A DNA stretch of 11,159 nucleotides from JAQBDA01 sp041301185 (GTDB lineage Bacteria; Chloroflexota; Anaerolineae; Anaerolineales; UBA4823), in the NCBI GenBank assembly GCA_041301185.1, contig JBFYSV010000108.1, positions 1 through 11,159 of the forward strand. The letters run 5' to 3'. This document shows positions 5,753-11,159 of the stretch, one piece after another (within the stretch, counting starts at the first letter, position 1; the number at the start of each line of letters is the position of its first letter). Made by a program: the position numbers and the translations under genes. The notes below the pieces were generated by a model. That model searched no databases, was not told the origin of the DNA, and saw only the letters and a list, made by a program, of their open reading frames with translations.

Positions 5753-7303
5753 TCATACTTCCAGGTCGAAGTAATCATCGGGAATTTCTGATTCGGGCTC
5801 ACCCTCTTCCGCTGGTAAGCGGCTGTATAGATAATTTAACTCTTTGATCCCGGTCTCGATCTCCTGGCCTGCTGCTCCAGGGAGCATCCGCCAGGTCCAG
5901 TTTCCGCTGGGGTTACCCGGGTAGTTCATGCGCGCTTCGTTGCCCAGGCAGAGGAAATCCTGCATCGGTGCGATTGCCAGAACTGCAATCGAAGCCCAGC
6001 AGGCACGGATCAGATCCCAGGAGACATCACTCCCATCCCGGTGAAGGTAACGCCGGTAAAACTTTCGCTCTTCTTCTTCAACCCTTTCATACCAGCCGCG
6101 CACGGTGTCGTTATCCTGCGTTCCGGTATAGACCACACAATTCTGGGTGAAATTATGTGGTAGGAACGGATCAGTTGGACTACCTGCAAATGAGAACTGT
6201 AAAATTTTCATTCCAGGCAGGTTGAACGAATCGCGAAGCGCAACCACATCCGGCGTAATCACCCCCAGGTCTTCCGCGATGATCGGCAGCTCACCCAGGG
6301 CATGCTTCATCGCAAATAAAAAGTCTGCCCCAGGTCCAGGAACCCATCGCCCTTTCTCGGCGGTTTTCGCGTCCCCAGGGATTTCCCAATAACCCGCGAA
6401 TCCCCTGAAATGATCTAACCGAACAATATCCACCTTGGATAGGACGGAACGGAACCTTTCTATCCACCATTGGTAGCCAGAGGCTTTGTGAACTTCCCAG
6501 CGATACAGTGGGTTTCCCCACAGCTGACCGGTGGGGGAGAAATAATCCGGCGGCACCCCGGCGACAAAATCTGGCTTGCCGGTCTTATCCAGGTGAAATA
6601 GCTCTGGATGCGACCAGACATCTGCGCTATCGTGTGCTACGAAGATCGGGATATCGCCGATAATCTGAACCTGATTGTCTCTGGCATAATTGTGAAGCGC
6701 ATTCCATTGCTGGAAGAAAATGAACTGGCGAAAAGCTTGTTTTTGGATCGCTTCGGAGTGGTCTTGCCGCGCTTCATGCAAAGCCTGCGGTTGGCGATCA
6801 CGTAATTTTGCCTCCCAGGTTGTCCAGGGTGATCCGCCATAATATTCCTTCAGAGCCATGAACAAGGCAAAGTCATCCAACCATGCAGATTGTTCACCGA
6901 TAAATTGCGTGTATTCCTGCTTTAATTCTGCCGGCTGAAGAGCATGAAAGCGGGCATAAGCCCGGTCTAATAATCCTAGTTTCCACGGGATCAATGTGCC
7001 GAAATCCACTCGTTCCATTGAGAACGGTGGCAGGTTATCCAGGTCGTTAGGCTCCAGGAGATCTTGGGAGAGTAGAGTATCCGGGCTGATCAAATAGGGA
7101 TTGCCAGCAAAGGCAGAGAAACATTGGTAGGGAGAATCACCATAACCCGTGGGATCCAGCGGTAAAATCTGCCAGATCTGGCAGCCGCAGCGTGATAAAA
7201 AATCTATCCACTGGTAAGCTTGTTCTCCGAGATCGCCGATACCGTATGGACTGGGCAAACTGGTAGGGTGCAGGATGATGCCGGAGGCACGTTCAAACTT
7301 CAT
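5753..7303 (-). CDS. malQ: 4-alpha-glucanotransferase (amylomaltase, GH77)
   Basis: Disproportionating enzyme that moves alpha-1,4-glucan chains between acceptors, releasing glucose; it works in maltodextrin and glycogen turnover in the cytoplasm. The 516-residue product is of normal length and begins with the family hallmark ASGIILHPTSLPSPYGIGDL. Conserved GH77 sites are Y59 (SPYQ), D217 (GDIPI), R295 and the nucleophile D297 (RLDHFRGF), the acid/base E344 (AEDLG) and the transition-state Asp D397. The usual His before that last Asp (GTHDND) is Gln396 here (codon at 6116-6118). The C terminus ends in an acidic tail (EEGEPESEIPDD). The ATG at 7303 is the family start and has AGAGG 7 nt upstream. 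It overlaps the last 11 bp of glgC, so the two genes are translationally coupled and share one transcript. Confidence 0.95.
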   Translation of the reverse strand: MKFERASGIILHPTSLPSPYGIGDLGEQAYQWIDFLSRCGCQIWQILPLDPTGYGDSPYQCFSAFAGNPYLISPDTLLSQDLLEPNDLDNLPPFSMERVDFGTLIPWKLGLLDRAYARFHALQPAELKQEYTQFIGEQSAWLDDFALFMALKEYYGGSPWTTWEAKLRDRQPQALHEARQDHSEAIQKQAFRQFIFFQQWNALHNYARDNQVQIIGDIPIFVAHDSADVWSHPELFHLDKTGKPDFVAGVPPDYFSPTGQLWGNPLYRWEVHKASGYQWWIERFRSVLSKVDIVRLDHFRGFAGYWEIPGDAKTAEKGRWVPGPGADFLFAMKHALGELPIIAEDLGVITPDVVALRDSFNLPGMKILQFSFAGSPTDPFLPHNFTQNCVVYTGTQDNDTVRGWYERVEEEERKFYRRYLHRDGSDVSWDLIRACWASIAVLAIAPMQDFLCLGNEARMNYPGNPSGNWTWRMLPGAAGQEIETGIKELNYLYSRLPAEEGEPESEIPDDYFDLEV

Positions 7304-8555
7304 ATGGCAACCTCTTTGTCTGTAGATAATCACCGCTTCGGATGATCGAGGACGGGTAATCAGATGGGATTAAGTCGGTGGCGATAACTGCTCCTGATTC
7401 AACGACTAAGCCGGCTGGGATTTGGCTGTTTTTCCCAACCATTGCTATATGCATATCACCCTCCAGATATGGGCTTCCAATCCGGGCATTTTCAAAGATT
7501 TCCACGCGCTTATCGATGATCGAATTCTCGATGACTGCACCAGAACGGATAGTTGCATCGGTGAGGATGACCGAATTGCGGATAATTGCGCCCGGCTCTA
7601 CTCGCACTCCTGGCGATAAGATACTGTGATCTACGATAGAACCAGCGGATAGCTCGCAGCCATCGGTGATCATGCTGTCTATTACCTTAGCGCCGCCGGA
7701 GATGCGAGCCGGGGGGCGTTCTTCTGTACGGGTGTGGATGATCCAGGAACGGTCGTTAAGGTTGATGGATGGATGATCGCCAAGTAGATCCATATGCGCC
7801 TGCCAGTAAGACTCCACCGTTCCAACATCTACCCAATAACCGGAAAACGGAAAAGAGTGAACTTTCATATCCTGTTGGATCATCAATGGCAGGATGTCCT
7901 TTCCAAAATCGTGCGAGGAGAGCGAGTTCTGGTGATCTTGCCAGAGCAAGCGGTCGAGCACTTCCCGGTTAAACAGGTACACACCCATATTAGCCAGGTT
8001 GGAGGGTGGTTGGACGGGTTTTTCAACAAAGGATTTCACCTGGTAATCTTGACCAATATCAACAATACCAAACCGGGAAGCTTCTTCGATGGGTACCCGG
8101 ATGGTCGCCATTGTAAGATCAGCATCGTGATCGGTGTGGAAGGCAATCATGGCGTCATAGTTCATCTCGTAAATATGATCGCCGGAAAGGATGAGAACCA
8201 GATCAGGGTTTCCCCCTTTGATGAAGCGGAAATTTTGCTGTACCGCGTCTGCAGTTCCCAGGTACCATTCGGATGTGCCGCGCGCCTTATATGGGGTGTA
8301 CATGCGCACACCGCCGGTGAAATCCCGGTTCAAGTCCCAGGGACCACCCGCACCAATATGTTCTATCAGGGAGTGGGGGCGATATTGAGCCAGGATCATG
8401 ACATCATAGATGCCAGAGTTGACACAATTCGATAGGGTGAAGTCGATGATGCGATACTTCCCTGCAAAGGGAACCGCGGGTTTAGTCCGTTTGGCGGTTA
8501 GAATACTCAATCGCGAGCCCTCGCCACCGGCCAGAATTACTGCTCGTGTTTTCAT
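7293..8555 (-). CDS. glgC: Glucose-1-phosphate adenylyltransferase
   Basis: ADP-glucose pyrophosphorylase: ATP plus glucose 1-phosphate gives ADP-glucose and pyrophosphate, the committed step of bacterial glycogen synthesis. The 420-residue product is of normal length. The N-terminal nucleotidyltransferase domain has the signature GGEGSRL (residues 10-16), KPAVPFAGKYRIIDF (25-39) with the lysine usually tied to fructose-1,6-bisphosphate activation at about K33, WYLGTADAV (97-105), the metal-binding Asp in SGDHIYEMNY (D126), and FVEKP (176-180) for the sugar phosphate. The C-terminal part (about 285-395) has hexapeptide repeats of the left-handed beta-helix. The start ATG has a good ribosome site, GTGAGGT at 8562-8568, 6 nt away. 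It is the first gene of the glgC-malQ operon and diverges from the GH57 gene. No glgA or glgB is in the window. Confidence 0.95.
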   Translation of the reverse strand: MKTRAVILAGGEGSRLSILTAKRTKPAVPFAGKYRIIDFTLSNCVNSGIYDVMILAQYRPHSLIEHIGAGGPWDLNRDFTGGVRMYTPYKARGTSEWYLGTADAVQQNFRFIKGGNPDLVLILSGDHIYEMNYDAMIAFHTDHDADLTMATIRVPIEEASRFGIVDIGQDYQVKSFVEKPVQPPSNLANMGVYLFNREVLDRLLWQDHQNSLSSHDFGKDILPLMIQQDMKVHSFPFSGYWVDVGTVESYWQAHMDLLGDHPSINLNDRSWIIHTRTEERPPARISGGAKVIDSMITDGCELSAGSIVDHSILSPGVRVEPGAIIRNSVILTDATIRSGAVIENSIIDKRVEIFENARIGSPYLEGDMHIAMVGKNSQIPAGLVVESGAVIATDLIPSDYPSSIIRSGDYLQTKRLPYEV

Positions 8556-8700
8556 TGGTATACCTCACTCCAGTACCGTTTAGGTGAGTTCTAGTTTTTG
8601 AAATGTGATGAAATTTTCGAATGATAAAGATAAATCCATCAGCTTACATTTCCTATTGTACATCGAAATTCTGGAATTAAGAGTTTTGCAATTTGCGTAA

Positions 8701-8719
8701 CGTGAACGGGTTTATCACG
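8701..8719. promoter_or_regulatory. Possible operator dyad CGTGA-N9-TCACG
   Basis: The half-sites CGTGA (8701-8705) and TCACG (8715-8719) form a 19-bp dyad about 60 bp upstream of the proposed GH57 promoter and 146 bp from the glgC start. The centre is not symmetric. Such a short dyad can arise by chance, so a regulator site is only a suggestion. Confidence 0.25.
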
Positions 8720-8761
8720 ATAATATGTTTAGTGAATTAATAAGGTCGGGATATTTGTCAC

Positions 8762-8789
8762 TTGCTCAAAATGCTAAATTCTGGATAAT
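8762..8789 (+). promoter_or_regulatory. Likely sigma-70-type promoter of the GH57 gene
   Basis: TTGCTC (8762-8767) and GATAAT (8784-8789) are 16 bp apart; the -10 box matches the consensus at five of six positions. The predicted start near 8796 leaves a leader of about 24 nt before the ATG at 8820. Confidence 0.45.
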
Positions 8790-8819
8790 TAAGCTGGCGT
8801 CGCCCGCACTGAGAACAAT

Positions 8820-10250
8820 ATGACATTACGTTTCTTTAGCACCCACGCTCATTTCTATCAACCCCCTCGAGAAGATCCCCTTACCGGTATTATCCCCAAA
8901 GAAGCCGGAGCCGTACCCTACAACAATTGGAACGAGCGCATTCACTCGGAATGCTACCGCCCCAACGCGGATATGGGGAACTTTGAAAAAATCAGCTTTA
9001 ATATCGGTCCAACATTGATTCAATGGATTACTGCATACGATCCTGAAGCGTTCAGGAAAATCGTCTCGCAGGATCGGGCGAACGTACAGCGCTATGGAGT
9101 CGGCAACGCACTGGCGCAGGCCTACAATCACACAATTCTTCCTCTGGCTTCATATCGTGATAAGGTCACCCAAGTTTATTGGGGAGCTGTTGAATTTGAA
9201 TATCGATTCGGTCGGAAACCGCATGGAATGTGGCTGCCAGAGACAGCAGTGGATACCGAAACACTGTCCATCCTGGCAGATCAGGGGATCGAGTTCACAA
9301 TACTGGCTCCCTGGCAGGCTGATAGGGATGATATTGATGTATCCCAGCCATACCGGGTTCGGTTGCCAGAGGGGCAAAGCATTTGTGTGTTCTTTTATCA
9401 CAAAGACCTGAGCGGCGGGATCAGCTTCAATCCTGAATTGACAGTGGATGCCGATCGATTTGCTGCCCAAGAGCTGGCAGCCAATTTTCAGTCAGAAAAA
9501 TTACAGCGCGGCGAGCCTCAACTCTTGCTAATCGCCACCGATGGGGAGTTGTATGGGCATCACCAGCCTTTAAGAAACCACTTTCTTGCACATTTGATGA
9601 ATGGAGGGGTAAGCCACCAGGGAATCGATCCTGTTTTCCCCGGGGTGTGGTTGCGCAATTACCCCGTCCGGCATTCTGTGGGCATCCGCGAGAGCACTTC
9701 CTGGAGCTGCCATCATGGTGTAAATCGCTGGTTGGGAAATTGCCCATGCACCCCAGAAGATAGCTCCTGGAAAGCCCACCTTCGCCTGGCATTCGAGCGG
9801 CTCTCGCAGACGATCGATGATATTTATGAAAATGCCTTATCTGCGGTGATTTCCGATCCCTGGGGCTTGCGAAATCGCTATATCTATGCCATCCTGGGCA
9901 TAGAAAAAGCGGAAAATCTCATCCACGAGGCTGCCGGTCGTCGTCTGCCAGATGATAAGGTTGTGCAAATCCATTTGTTGCTGGAAGCACAGCGCGAGCG
10001 CCAACGCATGTACACTTCATGCGGTTGGTTCTTTGAAGATTTCGACCGCATCGAGCCGAAAAATAACCTGGCTTACTCCTCTCAGGCAACTCGCTTAGTT
10101 CGCATGGCGACGGGCATCGATCTCGAGCCCTACGCAGTGAGAGATCTATCAAAAGTTATCAGCCCGCACACCGGGCTGCGGGCTGATAGGCTTTTCGAAT
10201 ATTATCTCAAACGCGCTGTTCACGATGGACGGATCGTCGCTGGGGATTAG
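8820..10250 (+). CDS. GH57 family glycoside hydrolase, compact DUF3536-like type
   Basis: Predicted cytoplasmic alpha-glucan-acting enzyme of glycoside hydrolase family 57 (alpha-amylase, glucanotransferase or branching activities are known in the family). The 476-residue product opens with the motif-1 variant HAHFYQPPRED (residues 9-19) and YNNWNERIHSECYRPNA, both typical of the GH57 branch carrying DUF3536. The catalytic nucleophile is E141 in GMWLPE, and the acid/base is D241 in TDGELYGHH. The C-terminal half (about 295-476: STSWSCHHGVNRWLGNC, SDPWGLRNRYI, TSCGWFFEDFDRIEP) resembles DUF3536, but the whole protein seems shorter than the large members I know. There is no signal peptide. The ATG has only a weak GAG upstream. 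Divergent glgC-malQ and the possible glucan gene downstream support a role in glycogen metabolism; exact activity is not predictable. It ends with TAG inside a palindrome shared with the opposite gene. Confidence 0.88.
   Translation: MTLRFFSTHAHFYQPPREDPLTGIIPKEAGAVPYNNWNERIHSECYRPNADMGNFEKISFNIGPTLIQWITAYDPEAFRKIVSQDRANVQRYGVGNALAQAYNHTILPLASYRDKVTQVYWGAVEFEYRFGRKPHGMWLPETAVDTETLSILADQGIEFTILAPWQADRDDIDVSQPYRVRLPEGQSICVFFYHKDLSGGISFNPELTVDADRFAAQELAANFQSEKLQRGEPQLLLIATDGELYGHHQPLRNHFLAHLMNGGVSHQGIDPVFPGVWLRNYPVRHSVGIRESTSWSCHHGVNRWLGNCPCTPEDSSWKAHLRLAFERLSQTIDDIYENALSAVISDPWGLRNRYIYAILGIEKAENLIHEAAGRRLPDDKVVQIHLLLEAQRERQRMYTSCGWFFEDFDRIEPKNNLAYSSQATRLVRMATGIDLEPYAVRDLSKVISPHTGLRADRLFEYYLKRAVHDGRIVAGD
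10157..10188 (+). repeat. 12-bp perfect hairpin inside the 3' end of the GH57 gene
   Basis: TATCAGCCCGCA (10157-10168) pairs perfectly with TGCGGGCTGATA (10177-10188) over an 8-nt loop. The core AGCCCG (10161-10166) can pair instead with a nearer CGGGCT (10172-10177), which duplicates the CGGGCT at 10179-10184. The two folds exclude each other. The hairpin is in coding sequence about 60 nt before the stop and has no T-run. Confidence 0.6.
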
Positions 10251-10264
10251 CCGGATGCCGGCTA
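10248..10264. repeat. Palindrome holding both convergent stop codons
   Basis: TAGCCGG (10248-10254), ATG, CCGGCTA (10258-10264). The first TAG is the GH57 stop; the reverse complement of the last CTA is the TAG stop of the minus-strand gene. The 7-bp GC-rich stem could be a compact bidirectional terminator, but no T-run follows on either side. Confidence 0.6.
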
Positions 10265-11159
10265 TCCTGAAGCTGCCTGCAGAAGCAGCTCAATCTGGTA
10301 CTGGGATGCTTTTTCAGCTTTTTGTAATGCAGTAATTACATCGAAGTATGCAGAAATCTGCCCGGAAGCCTGTTCGCCTGTCTCTGAAGCTGAAAGCACC
10401 TGAGTTACAGCAATAGCGAACATCCACCATAACCACTCTTCGAATAGCTCTCGGTTGTACCACAGAATTCCTTGATAACGGTTCACACCAATAAACCGTT
10501 GTACATCGCTATCCTTTAGCCATCTCTGCAAGACATGGTAGGCAGCGCTCTTTTTAGTGGTTTTTTCTGGCGCCTCTAATGGGCTGGTCCAGTCCTGGTG
10601 GCTGATTAGGAGCTTGACAATCCCTGCTGCGCGCCAGGCTTCCGGTTCGGTCATCCCCAGGTCGCTCATACATTGAGCCATGATCTTACCCAACAGCCAC
10701 TCGTCCACCCAGGCGCGGCTCAGTTCAGGGTCTGGAGTTCCACCCAGCATAGTGGCCAGGTTGTGGATAAACGCCCAGCCCAAGAGAGGACCCCACAAAC
10801 GTGGTCCACCAGACTGGATGCGCCCGGTTGGCAGATCTGTTGCGCCTGTATTCAGGAACTTGATTGCCCGCTGAACTTTACCAGAGATGGGGAGGTCAAT
10901 GCGGGTGTCAATTGCAGTGAGATCAAGCAAACTGGCGGTGTCGGTTACAAGCTGATGTGCAACCTGTTGCACATCTCCGCTACCTTCGATAAAGTCTTTA
11001 ATCTCGGTCAAAAGATTGCGCGCCTTTTGCTCGACCTCAATCCAGACCGGCTTGGTATCTTCAACCGGAAATTTTGGTGAACCAGCCAGGTGATCGATTA
11101 GCCACTGGAGCTGCCCGGAATTCATCAACTCTCGAACGGGGTTGTGCACCGACTGCAAA
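10262..11159 (-). CDS. Unidentified protein, C-terminal 298+ residues, start outside window
   Basis: The frame is open to the right window edge, so the N terminus is missing; the TTG at 11158 is not a credible start. The visible part is mostly helical, with many Trp and Leu residues and no signal peptide. Recognisable stretches are GGPRLWGPLLGWAFIHNLA (about residues 117-135), RAWVDEWLLGKI, RFIGVNRYQGILWYNRELFEEWLWWMF (in part about 225-251) and a polar helix at the end. The VNRYQGILWYN segment reminds me of the C-terminal helical domain of very large GH13 alpha-amylase-like proteins in Chloroflexota, and the neighbouring glycogen genes would fit, but this is memory plus context. No catalytic motif lies in the visible part, so it may also be a protein of unknown function. 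It converges on the GH57 gene with 11 bp between stops. Confidence 0.7.
   Translation of the reverse strand, partial: LQSVHNPVRELMNSGQLQWLIDHLAGSPKFPVEDTKPVWIEVEQKARNLLTEIKDFIEGSGDVQQVAHQLVTDTASLLDLTAIDTRIDLPISGKVQRAIKFLNTGATDLPTGRIQSGGPRLWGPLLGWAFIHNLATMLGGTPDPELSRAWVDEWLLGKIMAQCMSDLGMTEPEAWRAAGIVKLLISHQDWTSPLEAPEKTTKKSAAYHVLQRWLKDSDVQRFIGVNRYQGILWYNRELFEEWLWWMFAIAVTQVLSASETGEQASGQISAYFDVITALQKAEKASQYQIELLLQAASG

Larger units (their letters stand above)
8556..8819. other. AT-rich divergent intergenic region between glgC and the GH57 gene
   Basis: This 264-bp gap holds the glgC ribosome site at its left end and a likely GH57 promoter near its right end. It also has an imperfect operator-like dyad, CGTGA-N9-TCACG, at 8701-8719. 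No clear minus-strand promoter for glgC could be picked, although TACAAT (minus strand, 8655-8660) and TATCAT (minus strand, 8621-8626) are possible -10 boxes without good -35 partners. No RNA gene or hidden ORF is seen. Confidence 0.5.

Noticed and set aside
7794..8435. A 213-codon open frame on the plus strand opposite glgC.
   Set aside because: It is fully antisense to a well-conserved gene, its translation has no family features, and glgC explains the sequence.
1..11159. CRISPR array, tRNA, rRNA, prophage or toxin-antitoxin locus.
   Set aside because: No regularly spaced repeats, tRNA-like cloverleaf, rRNA stretch, phage gene or small toxin-antitoxin pair was seen on reading both strands.

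Overview
The window looks like a stretch of ordinary bacterial chromosome, about half GC, with short intergenic gaps. The gene set suggests a member of the Chloroflexota, most likely class Anaerolineae: a membrane-anchored DsbA-like protein with a very basic cytoplasmic tail, a MoxR/CoxE-type pair, and a glgC-malQ operon divergent from a compact GH57 protein. That placement is inference from gene types and remembered family resemblance; no rRNA or marker gene is present to prove it.

Layout. 1-401: 3' part of a GNAT acetyltransferase (+). 455-502: inverted repeat ahead of a DsbA-like oxidoreductase (517-1272, +). 1338-1374: strong terminator hairpin between that gene and a convergent two-gene unit on the minus strand, a PduO-type corrinoid adenosyltransferase (2178-2738) followed by a DUF554 membrane protein (1393-2106). 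2779-2897: a 103-bp palindromic MITE-like element with a perfect 8-bp target duplication, just upstream of the adenosyltransferase promoter. 3039-3251: small zinc-ribbon protein (+), then a MoxR-family AAA ATPase (3378-4346) and a CoxE-like VWA protein (4363-5742). 5753-8555: glgC then malQ on the minus strand, overlapping by 11 bp. 8556-8819: AT-rich divergent intergenic region. 8820-10250: GH57 glycoside hydrolase (+). 10262-11159: C-terminal part of an unidentified protein (minus strand, cut by the window edge), convergent with the GH57 gene.

Functional reading. The right half is an alpha-glucan region: GlgC makes ADP-glucose for glycogen synthesis, MalQ reshuffles alpha-1,4-glucans, and the GH57 protein probably cuts or transfers alpha-glucan chains; the unidentified terminal gene may belong to the same module. 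The middle holds a MoxR-VWA chaperone pair of the type linked to metalloenzyme maturation, but no client enzyme is visible. The left half is a mix of housekeeping functions.

No clear new system was found. The observations best worth following are the MITE-like element with intact target duplication, an apparently leaderless promoter for the adenosyltransferase, a Gln in place of a family-invariant His in the MalQ active site, and competing hairpins at the 3' end of the GH57 gene.
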